From NCBI GenBank assembly GCA_022844125.1, contig JALHMI010000001.1:186001-250000 (forward strand): a stretch of DNA of 64,000 nucleotides, in the 5' to 3' direction. The notes under the pieces were generated by a model, which was given only the letters and a program-made list of their open reading frames with translations, did not search any database and was not told the origin of the DNA. This stretch comes from Pirellulales bacterium (GTDB lineage: Bacteria > Planctomycetota > Planctomycetia > Pirellulales > PALSA-1355). Numbering within the stretch: the stretch's first letter is position 1; every line of letters begins with the position of its first letter. This document shows positions 17,881-26,015 of this stretch, in pieces. Made by a program: the position numbers and the translations under genes.

Positions 17881-18596
17881 CGCGCTCCCGCTGCCATCTG
17901 TCACTTTCGCTGGTTGCCGGGCTCTTTGCCCTCGCTGCTGTATCCGTGAACCACAAGGCTGCCGCCCAATCGCCCGGTCCACATGAAGCGATCGAATCGG
18001 CGCGCGAGGAGCTCGGCTCCGGCGCGAATCCCTGGTACGACACCGAGAAGGATTCGCTGCGAAAACTCAAGATCGAGCGCGTTCAGCGGCGCGCGATGCC
18101 GCTGGGTTGGCTCCTGAAGTGGGTCGTCTATGCGATCCTGGGGCTTGCTATCGCCGCAATTGTGTACGCGCTCGTTCGTTTCGCGATGGAGCAGCTCAAG
18201 TCTCGCAAGCTCGCCACGGATGACGAAAAATCCCAGCCGCTCGTGGACGATGCCGAGGCCCTGCCGTTCCTGGCAGAACGTCCGCGCGGCGATCTGCTGG
18301 GTCTCGCCCGAAAACACTACGAACAGGGCAACTATAGCGAGGCCATTATCTACCTGTTCAGCTACGAGCTGGTCGAACTCGACCGCGGCTCGCGGATCCA
18401 CTTGGCCAAAGGCAAGACGAATCGGCAGTACCTGCGCGAGCTCAAGGATGCCGCGCCCCTGCGCAGCGCGCTCGAGCGGACACTGCATGCCTTCGAAAGT
18501 GTGTTCTTCGGCCGGCGAAACCTCGATCGGGCTAGCTTCGAGGCTTGTTGGCAGGAACTGCCCCAGTTTCAAGCTCAATTGCGAGGCGCCACATGA
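17877..18596 (+). CDS. DUF4129 domain membrane protein
   Basis: About 239 residues. It has an N-terminal signal-like segment (LSLSLVAGLFALAAVSV), a periplasmic stretch, one central membrane helix (LKWVVYAILGLAIAAIVYAL) and a cytosolic DUF4129 domain. The latter contains LARKHYEQGNYSEAIIYLFS and KTNRQYLRELKD. DUF4129 proteins are found with MoxR, DUF58 and DUF4350 genes. The start overlaps the upstream stop and the end overlaps the DUF4350 start (ATGA at 18593-18596). Role unknown beyond this complex. Confidence 0.85.
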   Translation: MTRSRCHLSLSLVAGLFALAAVSVNHKAAAQSPGPHEAIESAREELGSGANPWYDTEKDSLRKLKIERVQRRAMPLGWLLKWVVYAILGLAIAAIVYALVRFAMEQLKSRKLATDDEKSQPLVDDAEALPFLAERPRGDLLGLARKHYEQGNYSEAIIYLFSYELVELDRGSRIHLAKGKTNRQYLRELKDAAPLRSALERTLHAFESVFFGRRNLDRASFEACWQELPQFQAQLRGAT

Positions 18597-19789
18597 CGCC
18601 GCGCATCACAACTGCCTGTTTGCTACTGTTGGTTGCACTCTCCGGCTGCGGACAGGAGTACATCGAGAACGAGTACGGTCGCCAGCACTTGCCGGCCACG
18701 GCAGGCAGCGTCAACGGCACCGACGTTCTGGCTGCCATGTTCGAAGCCGCCGGGCACGACGTACACACGCGCCGCACGCTCGTTACCGACGAGATGACCG
18801 CGGCCGACGTCGTGGTCTGGTTTCCGGACGATACGTTTGCCCCACGCGAGGAAGTTTGCGACTGGTTTGACGAGTGGCTGGTCGAGGAACCCGGCCGAAC
18901 GCTGATTTTCGTCGGACGCGATTTCAACGCGGAGCCGCAGTACTGGGACTTCCACTACAACCGCAAGCCGCCCGCAGACGGGGGCGATAGCGACACGCCC
19001 GACAAGTCTGAAGCAAAGGACGCGGAGAAAGATAAGGAAGCAAACGAAGACAAGCCCGCCGAGGAGAGCGATGAACCCAAGGCCGTTCCGGACGACAAAG
19101 ACGACGACGATTCCGACGAAGAAAAGTCGCTCGAGTGCCGCTGGTTCTACTATGAACCCGGCAAGAAGGTAACGGTCCGCGAATTGTCCGGTCCGTGGGC
19201 GGCAGGGATCGACGCGAAGAAAGCCAGGATCGAAGTCGAGACACGACTGGTCACGGCGGACGGATACGAAGTGCTACTCGGCACAGAGGTCGGACCGTTC
19301 GTATCGCGGCACACGCCGCCCTATTCCGAAAACAGCCAGATCATCCTGGTCGAGAACGGCTCCTTCTTGTTGAACCTGCCGCTGATCAATCATGAACACC
19401 GCAAGCTCGCCGGTAAACTTGTGGCCGCGATTGGCGAAGGCCGTTCGGTGGTGTTTCTGGAAAGCGGCCCGGGTGGTCCGCCCATCGATCCGCCACCGAC
19501 AGACAGTTCGCTGTGGACCTTGTTCCAGGGCTGGCCGCTGGGGGTGATTCTCTTGCAGTTAGGCGTGGCGGGCCTCATCTTCTGCTTTGCACGCTGGCCG
19601 ATATTCGGTCGGCCGAAACAGCCGCCCGGTGCGACCACGACGGACTTTTCGTACCATGTGGCCGCGGTGGGCGAGCTATTAAGTAAAACTCGCGACCCAA
19701 ACCTGACCAGTCCGACGGCGGAGGCGACACAGCCCGCTGCCAGACCAGGTATCACCGACCCGCGCTCCTCGAGTTCGAAGTTAAGGTAG
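18593..19789 (+). CDS. DUF4350 domain lipoprotein
   Basis: About 398 residues. The N-terminus LLLLVALSGC is a lipobox, so the cysteine at about residue 19 is probably lipidated. The early part reads VLAAMFEAAGHDVHTRRTLVTDE and VVVWFPDD, the hallmark of DUF4350. An acidic low-complexity insertion (Asp/Glu/Lys) lies at about residues 125-180. A membrane helix (VILLQLGVAGLIFCFARWP) sits near the C-terminus, so the protein spans the envelope. DUF4350 is usually placed between DUF4129 and MoxR, as here. A 46-bp gap follows before the MoxR gene. Confidence 0.83.
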   Translation: MTPRITTACLLLLVALSGCGQEYIENEYGRQHLPATAGSVNGTDVLAAMFEAAGHDVHTRRTLVTDEMTAADVVVWFPDDTFAPREEVCDWFDEWLVEEPGRTLIFVGRDFNAEPQYWDFHYNRKPPADGGDSDTPDKSEAKDAEKDKEANEDKPAEESDEPKAVPDDKDDDDSDEEKSLECRWFYYEPGKKVTVRELSGPWAAGIDAKKARIEVETRLVTADGYEVLLGTEVGPFVSRHTPPYSENSQIILVENGSFLLNLPLINHEHRKLAGKLVAAIGEGRSVVFLESGPGGPPIDPPPTDSSLWTLFQGWPLGVILLQLGVAGLIFCFARWPIFGRPKQPPGATTTDFSYHVAAVGELLSKTRDPNLTSPTAEATQPAARPGITDPRSSSSKLR

Positions 19790-19835
19790 CCGTGCGATTC
19801 GAATCGTTACGAACATGAAAGGCCGTTAGAGACTG

Positions 19836-20909
19836 ATGCAAGATCACCCCGGCTCACCGACACCTCCGCCACCTCCGCCGTTCCCTCAAGCGCCGCCCGT
19901 AGCGGCTCGGCCACCGGCCCCGGCTTCGCCCGCAAGTCGTCTCAGCCCGACCGCATTGGCGCGCGTCAAAACGCTCTACGACCGCGTCGTTGGCGAAGTG
20001 GCCAAGATTTATGTCGGCCAGGACGAACTCGTGCTCGGCACGCTCGTGGCCTTGTTCTCAAGCGGGCACGTGCTGATCGAAAGCGTGCCAGGGCTGGGCA
20101 AGACGCTGTTCGTGCGCGTGCTGGGGCGCGTGCTCGGCTGCCAATTCGGCCGCATCCAGTTCACGGCCGACCTGATGCCCTCGGATATCACCGGCGCGCC
20201 GATCTTCGACATGAAGCAGCAGGAGTTTCGTTTCCGGCCCGGACCTGTGTTCACGCAGTTGCTCCTGGCCGACGAGATCAATCGCTCGCCCGCCAAGACG
20301 CACGCGGCCCTGCTCGAGATCATGCAGGAATATCACGTCACGATCGAGCGCACGACGCACAAGCTCAAGCGCCCGTTCCTGGTGCTCGCCACGCAGAATC
20401 CGCTCGAGTCGGAAGGAACCTACAACCTGCCCGAGGCGCAGCTCGACCGGTTCATGTTCAAGATCATCGCCAGCTACCCTTCGGCGGAAGAAGAGGTGGC
20501 GATCCTGAAGCAGCATGGCCAGCAGCAGGATCTCGATGCCAAGCTGGCCAGCATCCTGCAGACGGTCACTTCGCCCGAAGAGATCGTCGAGATCACGCAG
20601 CTCGCCAGCGGAGTGCATATCGAAGATCGGGTGTTCGACTACATCAACAAGATCGTGCGGATCACGCGCGACTGGCCGCAGTTTCACCTGGGCGCTTCGC
20701 CGCGGGCGGGCATCGCCCTGGTGCAGGGTTCGCGAACGCTGGCGGCGTTTCGCGGGCGAGATTTCGTCGTCCCGGACGACGTGGCCGACTTGGTGCTGCC
20801 CGCGCTGCGGCACCGCGTGGTGCTCACGGCCGAGGCCGAGGTCGAAGGCCAGACGACCGATGACCAACTGCGGGAGCTCGTGCGAAGCATCGAGGTACCC
20901 CGGCTGTGA
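19836..20909 (+). CDS. MoxR family AAA+ ATPase
   Basis: A 357-residue AAA+ ATPase. The N-terminus is Pro-rich. Walker A ESVPGLGKTLFVRV is at about residues 80-93, Walker B LLLADEINR at about 143, and sensor 1 ATQNPLESEGTYNLPEAQ at about 187. MoxR ATPases act as chaperones that activate von Willebrand or DUF58-type partners, for example in metal-centre insertion. The stop at 20907-20909 overlaps the GTG start of the DUF58 gene (GTGA), a standard arrangement for this pair. Confidence 0.93.
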   Translation: MQDHPGSPTPPPPPPFPQAPPVAARPPAPASPASRLSPTALARVKTLYDRVVGEVAKIYVGQDELVLGTLVALFSSGHVLIESVPGLGKTLFVRVLGRVLGCQFGRIQFTADLMPSDITGAPIFDMKQQEFRFRPGPVFTQLLLADEINRSPAKTHAALLEIMQEYHVTIERTTHKLKRPFLVLATQNPLESEGTYNLPEAQLDRFMFKIIASYPSAEEEVAILKQHGQQQDLDAKLASILQTVTSPEEIVEITQLASGVHIEDRVFDYINKIVRITRDWPQFHLGASPRAGIALVQGSRTLAAFRGRDFVVPDDVADLVLPALRHRVVLTAEAEVEGQTTDDQLRELVRSIEVPRL

Positions 20910-22324
20910 ACCCGCTGGCGCTTATCCTGCTGTTGCCGCTTGCGCTGTTGGGCCTGGGCCGTTGGCTGGGCGTGTATCCCCGCGCCCCGGCGGTGTGGCT
21001 GGCGATCGTGCCGGCATTCGTTGCGGTTCCGTTGGCGGTCGGCATCCGTTTGTTGCCGCCGCTGGCAGCGCTCGATGCGATGGTCTCACCTTACATCGAT
21101 CTGCTCGCCTTGTCGCTGATCGGCATGAACCTGCTGATCTTGCTGGTGCTGGCGGCCGATCTCGTTTCGCTCCCGGGCGGAGCGGCCTTCAGCGCCACGC
21201 GCGAAATGCAGCGGATCGCTTCACTACAGAGCTCGCATCCCGTGAAGCTCACGATCTCGAATCGCTCCCCGCGGAAAGTGGAGGTCGAAGTCCGCGACGA
21301 CTTTCCCGATGAGGCCGAGGTCGATCACGAAGAGTTTCTGCTCTCGATTCCACCGCGCAGCCGCCGTTCGGTCACGTACCACCTGCTGGCGCAGCGGCGC
21401 GGAGCGTTCACGCTGGAAAAGGTCTATCTGCGGTTCACGAGCGTCGCCCGGTTGTGGCAAAAGTCTTTTCACGTTCCGGTCGAGAGCGTGCTGCACGTGT
21501 ATCCCGACATGCGTCAGATGCGCGAATATGCGATGCTGGCGCGGACCGATCGCCTGAACCTGGTCGGAGTGCGGCGGACGCGGCGGATCGGCCAGGACAA
21601 CGAGTTCGAACGCCTGCGCGATTACACGTTGGACGACAACTACAAGCATATCGATTGGCGCACCACCGCCCGTCGCGGCAAGCTGACCGTCAAAGACTTT
21701 CAGGCAAATCAGAGCCAGCGAGTGATCTTCCTGATCGACTGCGGGCGGATGATGACGAACACCGCGGGCGGCATCAGCCTGCTGGATCATGCTCTCAACG
21801 CCGCCTTGATGCTCAGTTACGTCGCCTTGAACAAGGGAGATTCGGCCGGCCTGATTTGCTTTTCCGATGAAGTGCAGGCGTTCGTCCCACCGCGGGGCGG
21901 CATGACGCAGATGAATCGGCTCTTGCACGCTTCGTTCGATCGTTTTCCGCGACTGGTGGAATCGCGCTACGATGAGGCCTTCGTCTACCTGAACGCCCGC
22001 TGCCGCAAACGGTCGCTAGTCGTGCTGATCACCAACGTGATCGACGAGGTGAACGCGCAGCAGATCGATAGCTACCTGACCAGCCTCACGGGCCGGCACC
22101 TGCCGCTGGCGGTGCTACTGCGCGACCATGCGATCTTCGACGCGGCCGAGACTCCGGCTACTCCGTTTCAGGACGTCGCCGCGCGCGACATCATCAATTG
22201 GCGGAGCGGTGTGCTGCGGGACATGGAATCGCGCGGCGTGCTGTCGCTGGACGTCTTTCCAGAACAGATGACGGCGCCGCTGGTCAACCGCTACCTGGAA
22301 GTGAAGGCCAGGCACCTGCTGTAG
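20906..22324 (+). CDS. DUF58 domain protein, partner of MoxR
   Basis: 472 residues starting with GTG. Two N-terminal membrane segments (ALILLLPLALLGLGRWL and LLALSLIGMNLLILLVLAAD) are followed by a beta-rich region. The DUF58 motif DYTLDDNYKHIDWRTTARRG lies at about residues 242-261. The vWA-like strand after it reads VIFLIDCGRMM, where a MIDAS site would have DxSxS, so metal binding may be altered. Last gene of the operon; its stop codon sits in a hairpin shared with the converging gene. Confidence 0.92.
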   Translation: MNPLALILLLPLALLGLGRWLGVYPRAPAVWLAIVPAFVAVPLAVGIRLLPPLAALDAMVSPYIDLLALSLIGMNLLILLVLAADLVSLPGGAAFSATREMQRIASLQSSHPVKLTISNRSPRKVEVEVRDDFPDEAEVDHEEFLLSIPPRSRRSVTYHLLAQRRGAFTLEKVYLRFTSVARLWQKSFHVPVESVLHVYPDMRQMREYAMLARTDRLNLVGVRRTRRIGQDNEFERLRDYTLDDNYKHIDWRTTARRGKLTVKDFQANQSQRVIFLIDCGRMMTNTAGGISLLDHALNAALMLSYVALNKGDSAGLICFSDEVQAFVPPRGGMTQMNRLLHASFDRFPRLVESRYDEAFVYLNARCRKRSLVVLITNVIDEVNAQQIDSYLTSLTGRHLPLAVLLRDHAIFDAAETPATPFQDVAARDIINWRSGVLRDMESRGVLSLDVFPEQMTAPLVNRYLEVKARHLL

Positions 22325-22349
22325 GCCGCGACTCGAGCCGAGCGGCCTA
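22322..22349. terminator. Hairpin between converging genes
   Basis: An 8-bp perfect stem (TAGGCCGC at 22322-22329 pairing with 22342-22349) with a 12-nt loop. The stop codons of both converging genes lie inside it. There is no strong T-run on either side, so it is only a possible bidirectional terminator. Confidence 0.4.
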
Positions 22350-23207
22350 GTACTTCAAAATGCACCACAGTGCGCGGAACCCGTCCCGCCAGCCGATTTT
22401 CTTTCCCTGGGCATAGGTCCGGCCCGAGTAGCTGATCGGCCGCTCGTAGATTCGCACGCCGGGGATCCGGGCCAGCTTGGCGGTGAGCTCCGGCTCGATG
22501 CCGAAGCGGTCCTCCTGGAGCGTCGGAGCGATCTGCTGGATGAGCTCGCGACGGAACATCTTGTAGCAGGTTTCGATGTCCGTCAGGTTCAGGTTCGTGA
22601 AGATGTTCGAGAGCAGCGTCAGGAACTTGTTGCCCGCCGAGTGCCAGAAGTAGAGCACGCGATGGCTGTCGCCGATGAATCGACTGCCGAAGACGACGTC
22701 GGCCTCCCCCTCGATGATCGGCTGCAGCAGCCGCGCGTAGTCGGCTGGATCGTACTCCAGGTCGGCATCCTGGACGATGACCACATCTCCGTTGGCCTGC
22801 ATAAAGCCAGTCCGCAGGGCGGCGCCTTTACCGCGATTGGCGGGATGCAGCACCAGCGTCACGTCGGCGTCGTCGGCATACGCGTCCAAGCGCTCGCGCG
22901 TGCCGTCGGTGCTCCCGTCGTCGACGATCACCAGTTCGCAGGGAATTCCGCAGCTCCGCACCCGCTCCAGCACTTTATCGATCGTGCGGACCTCGTTGAA
23001 GACGGGAATCACGACCGAGAGCAGAAATCCCTCGGGCAGCGGATAGATGCCGAGCCGTCGGCAAACCGCCGCACCGAGCAACTTCTCGAGTTCGGCGAAG
23101 CGATCCGCGGTCTGCGCGGCGACCTCGCCCTTGCCCGAGGGCGCGCGATTCTCGTAGCTAGCACCGGACACAGGAGACCCATCGGATGGCGAGGCAGGAT
23201 ACGTCAT
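22347..23207 (-). CDS. Family 2 glycosyltransferase, dolichyl-phosphate mannose synthase-like
   Basis: 286 residues. GT2 motifs are clear: [64 protein letters not shown] with the metal-binding DAD, and [14 protein letters not shown] near the C-terminus. It matches the DPM1/GtrB-like group, which uses a nucleotide sugar to glycosylate a lipid phosphate. No membrane helices are visible at the C-terminus, so the short soluble form is likely. It converges with the DUF58 gene. Acceptor unknown. Confidence 0.88.
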   Translation of the reverse strand: MTYPASPSDGSPVSGASYENRAPSGKGEVAAQTADRFAELEKLLGAAVCRRLGIYPLPEGFLLSVVIPVFNEVRTIDKVLERVRSCGIPCELVIVDDGSTDGTRERLDAYADDADVTLVLHPANRGKGAALRTGFMQANGDVVIVQDADLEYDPADYARLLQPIIEGEADVVFGSRFIGDSHRVLYFWHSAGNKFLTLLSNIFTNLNLTDIETCYKMFRRELIQQIAPTLQEDRFGIEPELTAKLARIPGVRIYERPISYSGRTYAQGKKIGWRDGFRALWCILKY

Positions 23208-23992
23208 TGATTAAATCGTAAGTCAGGCGAGACTCCCGGATCAAGCAGTTCGCGAGGATTGCCGTCGAGAAGAACGCGATTCACCTGAATTCATCGGGAA
23301 AAGGAGTTTTAATCGCTGCGCTGCGGAGCAGCCGGAACGGATTGATGATTATCCACCGCGCATGTGCAAGCGCAGTTGTTTGCAAAGTTGCAAGCGAAAT
23401 TTGCCACCCAAAATTTGCGCGCGGAATTGTTGCTTGACATTTTCCATCGCCAACGCAAAATGTGTCTCTGTTTGACGGTTGAAGACTTTGATTGTGAATC
23501 GAACTCGCATCGTATTCTCGATGCTTTAGGCAGTCCGCGTGGAATCCTCATCCGACGGACTGCTGTAATAAACGGGGCGGGGCGACGCTCGAGTACAACC
23601 CGTGCTCTTGTGCGCGCGTCCGTTCGATTTGCAATCGACCACCAGGCCGCGGTGGCAATGCTCCGCAGCCGACAGGTGCAGTCTGTCAGCCGTCGCGCTC
23701 GCCGTGGCCTGCTTTCGGCCAGCGATCGTTAAATTGCAATGCAGCTTGGGGGGCGACGACTGCAAGGATCGACAGTCGGCGACATCAAACTCGCGGAACG
23801 GATGCCCCCCCTGGGTTTTTATATTGCTTCTAGTCGCGGGCGACCGGCGGATCGCCCGCTCCACGGCGCCAGCGGTCTCGATCCCTCGCGCCCGCTCCAC
23901 GGCGCCAGCGGTCTTGATCCCTCGCGCCCGCTGGCGGCAGCGGACGTACAATACGGGGAGTAACCACGCCACCCCCGCGATCTTCCAGCCGA
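23208..23992. other. Long intergenic region with a 36-bp tandem repeat
   Basis: 785 bases with no convincing gene. An 8-bp hairpin (GCAGTCCG pairing with CGGACTGC) lies around 23531-23565. A tandem repeat at 23855-23930 is listed separately. The last bases must hold the promoter and leader of folK. Short open frames here overlap the repeats and look random. Confidence 0.5.
23855..23930. repeat. 36-bp tandem repeat, two units plus start of a third
   Basis: CCCGCTCCACGGCGCCAGCG begins at 23855 and again at 23891. The two 36-bp units differ at one base (TCTCGAT versus TCTTGAT). The first bases of a third unit begin at 23927. It lies within 150 bp of the folK start. Confidence 0.75.
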
Positions 23993-25072
23993 ATGCCGTC
24001 CAGCCGTATGCCCCGTGCCCTCGTAGCCTTGGGAACCAATCTCGGAGATCGCCACGCGATGCTCGCGCGGGCGATCGAGCGCATCACGGAGGTGGCGACC
24101 GGAGATGTCAGCTGTAGCAAATTCTACGAAACTGCGCCTGCCGGCGGTCCAGCTGGTCAGGACGCGTTTCTAAACGCTGCCGTGGTGTTCGAGACGCGGC
24201 TCAGTCCGCACGAACTTCACGCGGCCCTGCGTGCAATCGAAGTCGAACTCGGCCGGGTTCGCGGCGAGCGCTGGGGGGCCAGACTCATCGACTTGGACAT
24301 CCAGCTCTATAACGATGCGCCGAGGACGGCGGGCGACGATGCGCCGGGGACGCCGCTCGTCATCGCCGATGCCGAGTTGCAGATCCCGCATCCGCGGATG
24401 GCCTTTCGCCGCTTTGTGCTGCAACCGGCCGCCGAAGTAGCGGCCGAGATGGTTCATCCCATCTTCGGCCGCACCGTGGAACAGTTGCTGGATCACTTGA
24501 ATCACTCGCCACCTTTGGTGGCGATTCTCGGGGGAACTGCCGCCGAGCGCAACGCCTTGGCACAGGCTGTCGCCACGCAAACGGGCGCTGCATGCATCCT
24601 CGATCCGCAGGCCGATCGCCCGCTGTCGGGGGACGACTCGTCTGGCCGCTCTCCGGCCAGGCCACTACAATCCCTGGACGACACCGCCCGACTGCTGTCT
24701 GAGCATGATTGGAACTCGCCAGAGTGGGTCGTGAGCGCAATAAGCCTCGAGCAGGTGATGGCCGAAGTCGCTGCAGTTTTGGACGAGGAGTTTTCGAACG
24801 AGACGGACCCCCTCGATTTCCGAATCGCGGACTATGAATCGCTCAATGCATCGCTTGAGCCGCTCACGAGCCCCCGGCTGCTCGTGGTGCTGGACGATTG
24901 GAGTGAACTGGTGGCCTTGCACTTGGGTGATCGTCCCCGGCCAGGCACATCGCTGCAGCAAATAGCGCTGTACGCGGCAGCGACCTCGGAAACGCCGGTG
25001 CTGTGTGCCGGCCAAAATGACCTGCTGACGCAAATCGCTGAAATTACCGCGGCCATGGTCGCAATGCAGTAG
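23993..25072 (+). CDS. folK: HPPK (2-amino-4-hydroxy-6-hydroxymethyldihydropteridine pyrophosphokinase) with extra C-terminal domain
   Basis: 359 residues. The first 165 are a complete FolK, which transfers pyrophosphate from ATP to the pterin in folate synthesis: LVALGTNLGDR, GPAGQDAFLNAA, ERWGARLIDLDIQLY and LQIPHPRM. The remaining 190 residues are extra. They open with VAILGGTAAERNALAQAVA (173-191), which looks like a P-loop NMP or deoxynucleoside kinase start whose GxxxxGKT has become GGTAAERN. The middle of this domain (residues about 230-300) is Asp/Glu-rich. The start could also be the ATG at 24008. It leads a folK-panC-lgt run. Confidence 0.9.
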   Translation: MPSSRMPRALVALGTNLGDRHAMLARAIERITEVATGDVSCSKFYETAPAGGPAGQDAFLNAAVVFETRLSPHELHAALRAIEVELGRVRGERWGARLIDLDIQLYNDAPRTAGDDAPGTPLVIADAELQIPHPRMAFRRFVLQPAAEVAAEMVHPIFGRTVEQLLDHLNHSPPLVAILGGTAAERNALAQAVATQTGAACILDPQADRPLSGDDSSGRSPARPLQSLDDTARLLSEHDWNSPEWVVSAISLEQVMAEVAAVLDEEFSNETDPLDFRIADYESLNASLEPLTSPRLLVVLDDWSELVALHLGDRPRPGTSLQQIALYAAATSETPVLCAGQNDLLTQIAEITAAMVAMQ

Positions 25073-25090
25073 AGAAATCAATTCATCCCA

Positions 25091-26008
25091 ATGCCGACTT
25101 CAGGTTCGCACACTTCTCCACGCATCGTTCACGAAATCGCCGAACTGAAGGCCGCGGTGCGGGCTGCGCGCGCCGCGGGACGGCAAATCGGCGTCGTCCC
25201 CACGATGGGCGCCCTGCACGAAGGGCATTTGAGCCTCGTGGATGCGGCGCGTCAGGATTGCGACTTCATCGTCGCCACGATCTTCGTGAACCCTACCCAG
25301 TTCGGCCCGGGGGAAGACTTCAGCAAGTATCCGCGCACGCTCGCCAGAGACGTCGAACTTCTCTCACCGCGAGGCGTCGACCTGGTATTCGCGCCCGAGG
25401 CGTCGGCCATCTATGGCCCCGAGCACGTCACGAAGGTGATTCTCGACGGGCCTGCGCTGTCGCTCGAAGGGGACGCGCGCCCCACGCACTTCGCAGGCGT
25501 GGCCACGATCGTGCTCAAGCTGTTCAACCTCGTCCAGCCGGACCGGGCCTACTTCGGTCGCAAGGACTTTCAGCAGGCGATGGTCGTCCAGCGAATGGTG
25601 GCCGATCTCGACGTGCCGGTCGAGGTGATCGTGTGCCCCACGGTGCGCGAGCCCGACGGCCTGGCCATGAGTTCGCGCAACGTGTATCTCTCGCCCGAGG
25701 AACGCCGGCGGGCACTGTCGCTCTCGCAGTCATTGTCGCTGGCCAAGCAGTTGCTCGCGCGCGGAGAACTTAACGTCGCCACGATTCAGCAGCGGATGCG
25801 CGAGGTGCTCGCTGCCGCCGATGCCGAGATCGACTACGTCGCCATCTGCAGCTCGACGACACTTGCGCCGCTCACGCACATTGATGGCCCCGCCGTGGCC
25901 CTGATCGCCGCGCGGATCGGCAAGACCCGGCTGATCGACAACGAACTGTTGAACGAGGGAACACCCGACGGTCCAGGGAAAGGCCCCGCAGGTCCAAGGA
26001 AAGGATAG
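25091..26008 (+). CDS. panC: Pantothenate synthetase
   Basis: 305 residues, normal for the family plus a short Gly/Pro tail. It condenses pantoate and beta-alanine with ATP, the last step of pantothenate synthesis. Diagnostic motifs: VVPTMGALHEGHLSLV with the adenylate-binding histidines, IFVNPTQFGPGEDFSKYPR, FGRKDFQQ, and EPDGLAMSSRNVYL. It starts 18 bases after folK and ends 7 bases before lgt, so all three are probably co-transcribed. Confidence 0.97.
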   Translation: MPTSGSHTSPRIVHEIAELKAAVRAARAAGRQIGVVPTMGALHEGHLSLVDAARQDCDFIVATIFVNPTQFGPGEDFSKYPRTLARDVELLSPRGVDLVFAPEASAIYGPEHVTKVILDGPALSLEGDARPTHFAGVATIVLKLFNLVQPDRAYFGRKDFQQAMVVQRMVADLDVPVEVIVCPTVREPDGLAMSSRNVYLSPEERRRALSLSQSLSLAKQLLARGELNVATIQQRMREVLAAADAEIDYVAICSSTTLAPLTHIDGPAVALIAARIGKTRLIDNELLNEGTPDGPGKGPAGPRKG

Positions 26009-26015
26009 TCGCCCG

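Noticed and set aside
23602-24117. A 171-codon plus-strand frame before folK
   Set aside because: It runs through the 36-bp tandem repeat and into the folK start in another frame. No ribosome binding site, no motif.
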